From NCBI GenBank assembly GCA_016710885.1, contig JADJUC010000003.1:247523-311522 (forward strand): a DNA stretch of 64,000 nucleotides. Direction: 5' to 3'. The position numbers and the translations under genes were made by a program. This stretch comes from Candidatus Proximibacter danicus. GTDB taxonomy: Bacteria; Pseudomonadota; Gammaproteobacteria; Burkholderiales; Rhodocyclaceae. The notes under the pieces were generated by a model, which searched no databases, was not told where the DNA came from, and saw only the letters and a list, made by a program, of their open reading frames with translations. Every line of letters begins with the position of its first letter. The stretch's first letter is position 1. Positions 35,352 to 44,689 of the stretch are shown here, in pieces.

Positions 35352-35365
35352 GAAGGATTTGGCTT

Positions 35366-36394
<1,029 letters not shown>

Positions 36395-36425
36395 GGCTAA
36401 CTCCGATTGACTGAGGTTGATTTTC

Positions 36426-36544
36426 AACCACGGAGAGCACGGAGGGCACGGAGAAAACCCGAAAAAATTTCACCAAGGCGGGTAGATGCCTTGGCAATAT
36501 CTTCGGTATTGAACTTCTCCGTGCTCTCCGTGCCCTCCGTGGTT
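36426..36544. repeat. Intergenic inverted repeat, 9-base tandem arms with inner hairpins (element 2)
   Basis: 119 bp between tkt and gap. The left arm (36426-36455) is AACCACGGAGAG and then CACGGAGGG and CACGGAGAA units. The right arm (36515-36544) is the mirror, ending CCGTGGTT; 28 of 30 bases pair. The 59-base centre itself has CCAAGGC/GCCTTGG (36473-36479 with 36488-36494) and CAATA/TATTG (36495-36499 with 36507-36511) around a CTTCGG tetraloop. The whole would fold as a long stem with two inner hairpins. Same family as elements 1 and 3. Confidence 0.8.
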
Positions 36545-36561
36545 ACATCCGATTTACAAAA

Positions 36562-38504
36562 TCAAATAACGCGCTTGACCGTGGCAACGACGTTATCCAC
36601 GGTGAAACCGAAAAACTCGAACAGCTTGCCGGCGGGGGCCGATTCGCCGAAGCGGTCGATGCCGATGACGGACCCCTCCAGCCCGACATATTTGAACCAG
36701 AAGCTGCTGACGCCTGCCTCCACGGCCACGCGCGGAATGCCGCGCGGCAGTACCGACTCACGGTAGTCCTTGTCCTGACGGTCGAAGGCGTTGGCGTTGG
36801 GCATCGAGACCACGCGCACGGCAATGCCGGCGTCGGCCAGCGCCTTCTGCGCGTCCAGCGCCAGCTTTACTTCCGAACCAGTGGCGATCAGCACGGCCTT
36901 GGCGTTAGCGGCGTCGGCCAGCACATAGCCGCCGCGGCGGATGGTGTCGGTGCCGATGCCGGCAGTGATCGTCGGCAGGTTCTGGCGCGATAGCGCGAGC
37001 ACGCTCGGGCCGTCCTGGCGCTCGATGGCGGCCGCCCAGGCGACGGCCGTTTCGGTGGCGTCAGCCGTGCGCCAGACATCGACGTTCGGAATGATGCGCA
37101 GGCTGGAAACGTGCTCGACTGGCTGGTGCGTCGGGCCATCCTCGCCGAGGCCGATGGAATCGTGCGTATAGACCATGATCTGGCGCTGCTTCATCAGCGC
37201 CGCCATGCGGATCGCGTTGCGGGCGTAGTCCGAGAAGACCAGGAAGGTCGCCGTATAGGGAATCAGGCCGCCGTGCAGCGAGAGGCCGTTGGCGATGGCG
37301 GTCATGCCGAATTCGCGCACGCCGTAATAGAGGTAGTTGCCGCCTTCGTTCTTCGAGACGCCCTTCGAGCCCTTCCACAGCGTCAGGTTCGAGCCAGCGA
37401 GGTCGGCCGAGCCACCGATCAGTTCCGGCAGCAGCGGGGCGAAAGCGCCGATGGCATTCTGTGAAGCCTTGCGCGTGGCAATGTTCTCGGCCTTGGCGGC
37501 GATCTCGGCGATGGCGGTGGCAGACTTCGCCGCCCAGTCGGCCGGCAGTTCGCCGGCCATGCGGCGCTTGAATTCGGCGGCTTCGGCCGGGAAGGCAGTC
37601 TGGTAGGTCTCGAAGCGGCGGTTCCAGTTGGTTTCGAAAACTTCGCCACGCGGCTTGCCGTTCCAGGCGGCATAGACGTCGGCCGGGATTTCGAACGGCG
37701 GATGGTTCCAGCCGATGTGGGCGCGGGCAGCCGCGATTTCGTCGGCGCCGAGCGGGGCGCCATGCACGTCGTGCGTGCCGGCCTTGTTTGGCGAACCCAT
37801 GCCGATGGTGGTCTTGCAGCAGATCAGCGTCGGCCGGGTCTTGTCGGCTTTGGCTTCCAGGATGGCGCGCTCGAGGGCTTCGGTGTTGTGGCCGTCGACG
37901 TTCGGAATCACCTGCCAGCCGTAGGCTTCGAAGCGCTTCGGCGTATCGTCGGTAAACCAGCCTTCGACGTGACCATCGATGGAAATCCCGTTGTCGTCAT
38001 AGAAAGCGATCAGCTTGGACAGGCCAAGCGTGCCAGCCAGCGAGCAGGCCTCGTTCCGGGCTTGTTGAACTCTGCCGCCAGCACTTTTTCGGCGATGGCC
38101 ATGCCGACCGCGTTGGTGATGCCCTGGCCGAGCGGACCGGTGGTCGTCTCGATGCCCGGCGTGTGGCCGACTTCCGGGTGGCCGGCGGTGCGCGAGCCGA
38201 ACTGGCGGAAGTTCTTCAGGTCGTCGATCGAGAGGTCGTAGCCGGTCAGGTGCAGCAGGGCATAGATCAGCATCGAGCCGTGGCCGTTCGAGAGCACGAA
38301 ACGATCGCGGTCAGCCCACTTCGGGTTGGCCGGGTTGTGGCGCAGGTGACGGCGCCACAAAACCTCGGCGATCTCGGCCATGCCCATCGGGGCGCCGGGG
38401 TGGCCGGAGTTGGCCTTCTGCACGGCGTCCATGGCCAGCGCGCGGATGGCGCCAGTAAGCGGGTTGAAGGCAATGCTGGGGGAAGTGCTGGAAGACGCGG
38501 ACAC
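36562..38504 (-). pseudogene. tkt: Transketolase with 67-bp internal deletion
   Basis: Thiamine-diphosphate enzyme that moves two-carbon units in the pentose phosphate and Calvin cycles. The N-terminal part (AIRALAMDAVQKANSGHPGAPMGMAEIAEVLW, SNGHGSMLIYALLHL, GPLGQGI) ends at EFNKPG. The next recognisable sequence, EACSLAGTLGLSKLIAFYDDNG, is in another frame. Compared from memory with E. coli TktA, about 23 residues containing the cofactor motif GDGCMMEG are missing. Restoring 67 bp at 38053-38054 would give 669 codons, the normal length. The remainder is intact (GSTH-less centre, HDSIGLGEDGPTHQPVEH, VEAGVSSFW). The GTG at 38504 is the likeliest start. As written it cannot make active enzyme. 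Confidence 0.88.
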
Positions 38505-38668
38505 GATGGTTTGCCGATCTGCTGAAAAGGCGAAATTATCCGCCAAAACAGGGGGTTTTTCCAGTCTGAACGCCGGATCGCCTGCCTGCCCAGCCCGAAA
38601 ACGGGCTGGATTCATGCGCCCCGAAAGACGACAATGCCGGCCAGAAACCCTTTTTGCCCGGATCTGCA

Positions 38669-40063
38669 ATGCTGCGACTCACCGAACTTCGTCTGCCCAT
38701 CGACCACCCGCCCGAGGCCTTGCTGCCCGCCATTGCCAAACGGCTGGGGCTGGCCGTGGCCGATATCGTCGATTTCACGGTGTTCAAGCGCAGCTACGAT
38801 GCGCGCAAGGCGGCGCTGCTGACTTTCATCTACACCGTTGATGTTGCAGTAAGCAACGAAGCTGCAGTGCTGAAAAAGCTGGGCAAGGATCGCAATGTCG
38901 GCCCGGCGCCTGATACCGCTTACCGCTTTGTCGCCAAAGCCCCGGAAAACCTGAAATTGCGCCCGGTAGTGGTCGGCTTCGGCCCCTGCGGCATCTTTGC
39001 CGCGTTGCTGCTGGCGCAAATGGGCTTCCGGCCCATCGTGCTGGAGCGCGGAAAGGCAGTGCGCGAACGCACGCAAGACACTTGGGGGCTGTGGCGCAAG
39101 AACGTGCTCAACCCCGAGTCGAACGTGCAGTTTGGGGAGGGGGGCGCCGGTACTTTTTCCGATGGCAAGCTCTACAGCCAGATCAAGGACCCGCGCCACC
39201 TCGGGCGCAAGGTGCTGGCCGAGTTCGTCAAGGCCGGGGCACCGGAAGAAATACTCTATATCGCCAAGCCGCATATCGGCACCTTCCGTCTGGTCGGCAT
39301 GGTCGAGCAGATGCGCGCCGAGATCATCGCGTTGGGCGGCGAGATCCGTTTTCAGCAGCGGGTGGTCGGGCTGGAAATCGAAAGAGGGGCCGTCCGTGGC
39401 GTGCAACTGGCCGATGGAGAGACCATCGCCGCCGGCCATGTCGTGCTGGCCCTCGGTCACAGCGCCCGCGACACCTTCGAGGCGCTGCATGGCCGGGTGG
39501 TGACCAACGGTATGAGCCAGTACTCGCGCAACGAGCGCAACGCCAATGCCGGCATTGTCGTGAATGTCTCGCCGGAAGATTTTGGCGGTGATGCCGAGCA
39601 CCCGCTAGCCGGGATTGAATTCCAGCGCCAACTCGAATCGCGGGCCTTCGAACTCGGTGGCGGCAACTACGACGCCCCGGTACAGCTGGTCGGCGACTTC
39701 CTCGCTGGTCGGCCGTCGACGCAGCTGGGCAGCGTCGAGCCTTCCTACAAGCCAGGTGTTCACCTGACTGATCTGGCAACCGCCTTGCCGCCCTATGCCA
39801 TCGCCGCCATGCGCGAAGCGCTGCCGGCCTTCGGTCAGCAGATCAAGGGGTTTGACATGGCCGACGCGGTACTCACCGGTGTCGAGACGCGCACCTCCTC
39901 CCCGTTACGCATCACGCGCGGCGAGGATTTGCAGAGTCTGAACATCAAGGGTTTGTACCCGGCGGGCGAAGGCGCGGGCTACGCCGGCGGGATCCTCTCG
40001 GCCGGGGTGGACGGCATCAAGGTCGCGGAGGCCGTGGCGCGGGATCTGGCAGGGCTGCAGTAG
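38669..40063 (+). CDS. FAD-dependent dehydrogenase (COG2509-like), probably missing about 70 residues
   Basis: The start at ATG 38669 (MLRLTELRLPIDHPPEALLPAIAKRLGL) gives 464 residues. An N-terminal ferredoxin-like domain is followed by a flavin fold (RPVVVGFGPCGIFAALLLAQMGFRPIVLERG), NVQFGEGGAGTFSDGKLYSQIKDP and the ending TGVETRTSSPLRI, GLYPAGEGAGYAGGILSAGVDGIKVAEAV. Homologues I remember are about 540 residues and carry a stretch with EAKPFSIGFRIEHPQ and YSFCMCPGG after the ARDTFEALH block. Here ALHGR at about 39495 jumps directly to VVTNGMSQYSRNERNANAG. The frame is kept, so this may be an in-frame deletion. Substrate unknown. Confidence 0.8.
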   Translation: MLRLTELRLPIDHPPEALLPAIAKRLGLAVADIVDFTVFKRSYDARKAALLTFIYTVDVAVSNEAAVLKKLGKDRNVGPAPDTAYRFVAKAPENLKLRPVVVGFGPCGIFAALLLAQMGFRPIVLERGKAVRERTQDTWGLWRKNVLNPESNVQFGEGGAGTFSDGKLYSQIKDPRHLGRKVLAEFVKAGAPEEILYIAKPHIGTFRLVGMVEQMRAEIIALGGEIRFQQRVVGLEIERGAVRGVQLADGETIAAGHVVLALGHSARDTFEALHGRVVTNGMSQYSRNERNANAGIVVNVSPEDFGGDAEHPLAGIEFQRQLESRAFELGGGNYDAPVQLVGDFLAGRPSTQLGSVEPSYKPGVHLTDLATALPPYAIAAMREALPAFGQQIKGFDMADAVLTGVETRTSSPLRITRGEDLQSLNIKGLYPAGEGAGYAGGILSAGVDGIKVAEAVARDLAGLQ

Positions 40064-40135
40064 AACTCCCCACCACGGGTTTTGAGTTGTTGGTCGTGAG
40101 CCGCGAGCCGTGCGACAGCTGGCGTTTGTCGTTGC

Positions 40136-40270
40136 TCAATGCTTCAGCGCTTCACGCGCCTGCGCGATTCGCGAGCGTTGCAGGGCCAGCAGTTCGACGA
40201 CCCCCCAGAGCAGGGTGCTGCCGATCGCCAGCAGAGGGTGAGTGACGGTGCGACGGAGTAGTTGGCTCAT
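40136..40270 (-). CDS. Small single-pass membrane protein, 44 residues
   Basis: ATG at 40270 preceded by GGGGGA on the minus strand. The protein begins MSQLLRRTVTHPLLAIGS and has one hydrophobic segment (LLAIGSTLLWGVVELLAL) followed by a basic tail (QRSRIAQAREALKH). It starts 11 bases after the stop of a 27-residue ORF, so the two look like a small operon. No known family is recognised. A ribosome site, an ATG and a coherent membrane segment with a positive flank support it. Confidence 0.5.
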   Translation of the reverse strand: MSQLLRRTVTHPLLAIGSTLLWGVVELLALQRSRIAQAREALKH

Positions 40271-40281
40271 GTTTTTCCCCC

Positions 40282-40365
40282 TCAATCCAGCGGATGGACC
40301 CTGACCCATCCATCGTCGAAAAATCGGTCGATCAGGTCTTCCAGGCTTACCAGTAGTTTCGTCAT
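40282..40365 (-). CDS. Tiny ORF, 27 residues, upstream of the small membrane protein
   Basis: ATG at 40365 with GAGG about 6 bases upstream on the minus strand. Sequence begins MTKLLVSLEDLIDRFFDDG and ends WVRVHPLD: acidic, amphipathic, with no membrane segment. It may be a partner peptide or a leader that couples translation to the next ORF. It is divergent from the M14 peptidase gene. Function unknown; a chance ORF cannot be excluded. Confidence 0.35.
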   Translation of the reverse strand: MTKLLVSLEDLIDRFFDDGWVRVHPLD

Positions 40366-40512
40366 TTCAGCCTCATGAGAATGCGTTGGTGACGTCCGCA
40401 AAGGTAACGCGGGATTGTTAAGGCCGTGTTTCGGCGCCGTGTCACAATCGGGACATGCTTGCCGCGCTATCCTCTCCGGCGTTATCCAGAGCAAAGAAGA
40501 GGAAAGAAGCGC

Positions 40513-41550
40513 GTGGCCATAAAGAGTTTTCCCGTCGAGCTCAGTGAGCTGGTCGAGCTCGAAGACATCCTCCGGCAGGGCGGCCGGCATCTGGCTTCCA
40601 CCGTGCTTTGCGAAACGCAGGTTGGGGAACGTCGTTTCCCGGTCATCGCGGTCACGCTCGGCAATCCCGATCCGGCAGTCCCCGCCGCCGGTTTTTTTGG
40701 CGGTGTGCACGGCCTGGAGCGTATTGGCTCGGCGGTGGTCCTGACTTTTTTACGGAACCTCGTCAGCCGTTTGCGCTGGGATCGCCTGTTGCATCAGCAA
40801 CTCGAATCAATCCGCCTCGTTTTCGTTCCCGTGGTCAATCCGGGAGGGATGTGGCGCGGTACGCGCGCCAATCCGAACGGTGTTGATCTCATGCGTAACG
40901 CGCCTGTCGATGCGCTGGAGCGAACGCCATTCCTGCTCGGCGGGCATCGCCTGGGTTCCGGGTTGCCATGGTTCAGAGGTGCCGCGGGGAGTGAGATGGA
41001 GCTCGAATCGGCGGCGCTCTGCCAACTGGTTGAAGCGGAATTGCTGTGCCGGCCGTTCAGCATGGCCGTCGACTGCCATTCCGGCTTCGGGATCAACGAC
41101 CGCATCTGGTTTCCCTATGCGCATACCGCGTATCCGATCCGGGACCTCGCGGAAATTCATGCCCTGAACGAAATCTTTGAGCAGACACATCCGCATCACC
41201 GCTATGTCTTCGAGCCGCAGAGCCGGCAGTATCTGGCGCATGGCGATTTGTGGGACCACCTGTATCGTCGGTCGATCGCGTCGCCGGACGCCCTTTTTCT
41301 GCCGCTGACGCTGGAAATGGGATCGTGGATCTGGGTCAAGAAAAATCCGAAACAACTGTTTTCGCGCCACGGCATCTTCAATCCGCTGATCGATCATCGC
41401 CAGCAACGGGTCCTTCGGCGGCACCTCTCCTGGCTGGAGTTCATCTCGCGGGCCGTCGGCAGCTACCACCATTGGCTGCCGGTTGGCGACGATCGCCAGC
41501 ATCACCACCAGCAGGCACTGCAGCGTTGGTATCAGAGGACGGCCGGGTGA
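40513..41550 (+). CDS. M14-family zinc carboxypeptidase-like protein
   Basis: The GTG at 40513 (VAIKSFPVELSELVELEDIL) has AGAGGAAAGA upstream; the longer frame starting at 40426 adds an unlikely basic leader. Zinc ligands are seen as HxxE in GGVHGLERIGS and the later His in AVDCHSGFG, and a candidate general-base Glu in TLEMGSWIWVKK. NPGGMWRGTRANPNGVDLMRN is typical of the family. 345 residues, no signal peptide, so probably cytoplasmic. It overlaps the next hydrolase by the sequence ATGA, which suggests a joint role. The substrate could be a peptide or an N-acyl amino acid. Confidence 0.8.
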   Translation: MAIKSFPVELSELVELEDILRQGGRHLASTVLCETQVGERRFPVIAVTLGNPDPAVPAAGFFGGVHGLERIGSAVVLTFLRNLVSRLRWDRLLHQQLESIRLVFVPVVNPGGMWRGTRANPNGVDLMRNAPVDALERTPFLLGGHRLGSGLPWFRGAAGSEMELESAALCQLVEAELLCRPFSMAVDCHSGFGINDRIWFPYAHTAYPIRDLAEIHALNEIFEQTHPHHRYVFEPQSRQYLAHGDLWDHLYRRSIASPDALFLPLTLEMGSWIWVKKNPKQLFSRHGIFNPLIDHRQQRVLRRHLSWLEFISRAVGSYHHWLPVGDDRQHHHQQALQRWYQRTAG

Positions 41551-42305
41551 TGCGCTGGATCTTCCTGCGCGGCCTGATACGCGAGTCCCGCCACTGGGGC
41601 GGGTTTCCGGAGATTTTTCGCGAGCGTGTTGCCGGCGCCGAAGTCATTTGTCTCGACTTGCCGGGGAATGGCATGTTCTGTGAGCAGGAGAGCCCGGCGA
41701 CGATTGGCGATATGGTCGAACATTGCCGCAGCGAACTGGCTCGGCAAGGCTTCCCGCCCCCCTTCGGCGTGCTGGCCTTGTCGCTGGGGGGGATGGTGGC
41801 AACCGAATGGGCCGCCCGTTACCCTGACGAAATCCTGGCCGCCGTGCTGATAAATACCAGCATGCGGCCGCACAACCCGTTCTTCCAGCGTCTGCAGCCG
41901 CGCAACTATCCGACCTTGCTGCGCCTCCTGTTCGAAGCTTCGGCGATGAAAGTGGAAAAGGCGGTTCTCACAATGACCAGTGGTGTGCATTGTGCGGATG
42001 CCGCTTTGCTGGGGGACTGGGTGCGCTGGCGCAAGGAGTGCCCGGTATCGCCCAAAAACGCGTTGCGACAGTTGCTTGCCGCAGCGCGTTACCGGGCGCC
42101 CAAGCGGCTGCCTGCGGTGCCGGTGCTGCTGCTGGCGAGTGCTGGCGACCGCCTGGTTGATGCGCGTTGTTCATGTCGCCTGGCAGAAATCTGGCCAGCC
42201 GAGATCATCATTCATCCCACTGCCGGCCACGACTTGCCGCTGGATGCGCCGCACTGGGTGGCCGAAGCTGTTGCTGGATGGCTCGCAAGCGGCGGTTTAC
42301 GCTGA
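41550..42305 (+). CDS. Alpha/beta hydrolase
   Basis: 251 residues, ATG overlapping the stop of the M14 gene. Alpha/beta-hydrolase fold: oxyanion region FLRGLIRESRHWGGF, nucleophile elbow ALSLGGMVATEW (Ser), acid Asp in LLLASAGDRLVD and catalytic His in TAGHDLPLDAPHWV. No signal peptide. Translational coupling with the M14 peptidase implies action on the same unknown compound. Confidence 0.8.
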   Translation: MRWIFLRGLIRESRHWGGFPEIFRERVAGAEVICLDLPGNGMFCEQESPATIGDMVEHCRSELARQGFPPPFGVLALSLGGMVATEWAARYPDEILAAVLINTSMRPHNPFFQRLQPRNYPTLLRLLFEASAMKVEKAVLTMTSGVHCADAALLGDWVRWRKECPVSPKNALRQLLAAARYRAPKRLPAVPVLLLASAGDRLVDARCSCRLAEIWPAEIIIHPTAGHDLPLDAPHWVAEAVAGWLASGGLR

Positions 42306-42357
42306 TCGGTCGGCTCCCGGGTACCGGCCAACGGCTGCCGGTGTTGCCAGAAAATAC

Positions 42358-42678
42358 CTACAGACCGCTCGCCTTCGCGTCCTCGGGTTTCATGCACACG
42401 TAGTTCGTAGTGCATTGTTCCATCGTGCAGGCGCGTTCGCTCTGGACGGCAACCCGCTGGTGTTCGCTGCAAAGCTGCGCCGCCTTGGTCTTGGCACGGG
42501 CGCTGCCATCGTCGGTGAACGGGTGCTCGATGATGTAGAACCCGGCATTCAGCCAGCGTTCACCGGATGACGCATAAGTGGTTACGGTGATGTCGCTATT
42601 GGGAAACAAGCCGGCACATCCGGAGAGTGCGATTGCCAGCAGCAGCGGGCTGGCGGCAGATATCGATCGAATTTTCAT
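42358..42678 (-). CDS. Small lipoprotein
   Basis: 106 residues with a lipoprotein signal peptide: ASPLLLAIALSGCAG, lipobox LSGC, Cys near residue 21. The mature part has four further cysteines (LCSEHQ, ERACTMEQCTTNYVC), which may form two disulfides in the periplasm. I do not recognise the family. It lies 35 bases downstream of prk on the same strand. Confidence 0.7.
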   Translation of the reverse strand: MKIRSISAASPLLLAIALSGCAGLFPNSDITVTTYASSGERWLNAGFYIIEHPFTDDGSARAKTKAAQLCSEHQRVAVQSERACTMEQCTTNYVCMKPEDAKASGL

Positions 42679-42713
42679 CGGGAGGCTCTCTCTGCGGTGT
42701 GTTGTATGCGGCG

Positions 42714-43604
42714 TCAGCCGCGTGTTCCGTTCCTGATCTTTCGGCCCTGTTCGACCAATTTCCAGATCAGTGGGGTCAGGATCAGCTGCATGGCCAAGGG
42801 CATCTTGCCGCCGGGCGTCACGATGGTGTTGGCGCGAGACATGAATGCGCCGTCGATCATGTTCAGGAGGTAGGGAAAATCGATGCCGCGCGGGTCAGCA
42901 AAGCGTATGACGACAAAGGATTCGTCCTGGCTTGGAACGTCGCGGGCGATGAAGGGGTTGGAAGTGTCGACCACCGGTACGCGCTGAAAATTGATGTGTG
43001 TACGCGAGAACTGCGGCGTCATGTAATGCACGTAATCCGGCATGCGGCGCAGGATGGTGTTGGTCACTGCTTCGCGTGAGTAGCCACGCAGCCGCGTGTC
43101 GCGCAGGAGTTTCTGTATCCACTCGAGGTTGATAGTGGGGACGACGCCGATCAGCAGATCAGGGTAGGTCGAAACATCCACGTGCTCGGTCTTGACCGCA
43201 CCGTGCAGCCCCTCGTAAAAGAGCAGGTCGGTGCCTTCTGGGATGTCTTCCGACGGAGTGAAGCCACCGACTTCGCCACCCCAGCGCGCGACCTCGACTT
43301 CGTCGTGAACGTAGCGACGGAAGGTGCCGCTGCCAGTCTCCGCATAGTTCTTATAGAGCGCTTCGAGCGCCGAAAAATCGTTGCCTTCCGGGCCGAAGTG
43401 CGATGGTGCCGGGCGCCCCTCACGTTCGGCGGCAACGATGCGTTCGGCAATTTCGGCACGCGTGTAGCGGTGAAAACTGTCGCCTTCAACGAAGACCGCC
43501 GTCACGTACTCACGCCAGAATATCTGCTCGAAAGTCTCCTTGACCGTGGTCGTGCCAGCGCCGGAGGAACCGGTAACGGCAATGATCGGGTGGCGGGCGG
43601 ACAT
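42714..43604 (-). CDS. prk: Phosphoribulokinase, bacterial class I
   Basis: Makes ribulose-1,5-bisphosphate from ribulose-5-phosphate and ATP, a step specific to the Calvin cycle. P-loop VTGSSGAGTTTVKETFEQIF at residues 10-30, then VEGDSFHRYTRAE, YEGLHGAVKTEHVDVS and the Arg-rich LLRDTRLRGYSREAV region. 296 residues, like proteobacterial class I enzymes. The ATG overlaps the fbp stop (TGATG), so it is translationally coupled to fbp. Confidence 0.95.
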   Translation of the reverse strand: MSARHPIIAVTGSSGAGTTTVKETFEQIFWREYVTAVFVEGDSFHRYTRAEIAERIVAAEREGRPAPSHFGPEGNDFSALEALYKNYAETGSGTFRRYVHDEVEVARWGGEVGGFTPSEDIPEGTDLLFYEGLHGAVKTEHVDVSTYPDLLIGVVPTINLEWIQKLLRDTRLRGYSREAVTNTILRRMPDYVHYMTPQFSRTHINFQRVPVVDTSNPFIARDVPSQDESFVVIRFADPRGIDFPYLLNMIDGAFMSRANTIVTPGGKMPLAMQLILTPLIWKLVEQGRKIRNGTRG

Positions 43605-44614
43605 CAGTCTTGGTGGTACGCGGTGACGCGTTCGACTTCGTTTTTCGAGCCGAGGATTACCGGGACGCGCATGTGCAGCCCGGTCGGCTGCACGTCGAGG
43701 ATGCGCTCACGGCCGGTGGTGGCAGCGCCGCCGGCCTGCTCGATGATCATGCTCATCGGGTTGGCTTCGTACATCAGGCGCAGCTTGCCCCCCTGGGCCA
43801 TGATCTTGGCGTCCAGCGGATACATGAAGATGCCGCCGCGGGTCATGATGCGATGCACGTCGGCAACCATCGAGGCCACCCAGCGCATGTTGAAATCCTT
43901 GCCGCGCGGACCTTCCTTCCCGGCCAGCATTTCCTCGACGTAGCGGTGCACAGGCGCTTCCCAGTGGCGCTGGTTCGACATGTTGATGGCGAACTCGCGG
44001 GTATCTGCCGGAATCTGCATTTTTTCCTGTGTCAGCACAAACGAACCCTGCTCGCGGTCAAGCGTGAAGCAGGCGACGCCATCGCCGACGGTCAGCACCA
44101 GAAGCGTGGTCGGGCCGTAGACGGCATAGCCGGCGGCGAGCTGCTGGGTGCCTGGTTGCAGGAACGCTTCCGGTTGTGTCGGGTCGGCCCCCTCGGGGCA
44201 GCGCAGCACTGAAAAGATGGTGCCGACGGAGACGTTGATGTCGATATTCGACGAACCATCGAGCGGATCGAAGAGCAACAGGTATTCGCCCTGCGGGTAG
44301 CGGTTGGGGATGGCGTGCGGCAGTTCCATTTCCTCCGAGGCCATGCCGGCCAGATGGCCGCCCCATTCGTTGGCTTCGAGGAAAATGTCGTTGGAAAGCA
44401 CGTCGAGTTTTTTTTGCGCTTCACCCTGCACGTTGTCGCTGCCGGCCTCGCCAAGCACACCCCCTCCCTCGCCGAGGCCACCCTTGCCAATGGCGACGGC
44501 AATGGCCTTGCAGGCGCGGGCGACGACTTCGATGAGCAGGCGCAGGTCGGCGTTGATCTTGCCCTTTTCGCGCTGTTCCTCGATTAGATAGCGGCTGAGT
44601 GTGATGTGACGCAT
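43604..44614 (-). CDS. fbp: Fructose-1,6-bisphosphatase class 1
   Basis: Hydrolyses fructose-1,6-bisphosphate to fructose-6-phosphate in the Calvin cycle and gluconeogenesis. An AGAGGAAG site precedes the ATG. Metal site FDPLDGSSNIDINVSVGTIFSVL, Glu in MASEEMELP, and substrate region MVADVHRIMTRGGIFMYPLD and AGGAATTGRERILDVQPTGLHMRVPVILGS. 336 residues. The gene is coupled to prk downstream and follows the GGDEF-EAL gene by 75 bases, where TAGAAT could be a -10 box. Confidence 0.96.
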   Translation of the reverse strand: MRHITLSRYLIEEQREKGKINADLRLLIEVVARACKAIAVAIGKGGLGEGGGVLGEAGSDNVQGEAQKKLDVLSNDIFLEANEWGGHLAGMASEEMELPHAIPNRYPQGEYLLLFDPLDGSSNIDINVSVGTIFSVLRCPEGADPTQPEAFLQPGTQQLAAGYAVYGPTTLLVLTVGDGVACFTLDREQGSFVLTQEKMQIPADTREFAINMSNQRHWEAPVHRYVEEMLAGKEGPRGKDFNMRWVASMVADVHRIMTRGGIFMYPLDAKIMAQGGKLRLMYEANPMSMIIEQAGGAATTGRERILDVQPTGLHMRVPVILGSKNEVERVTAYHQD

Positions 44615-44689
44615 GAGCTTCCTCTGAAATACAGTGCCGGCAAGCGGCGGGTGTGTGCCCGTGGCCGCGCCAGAAAACGCGCATTCTAC

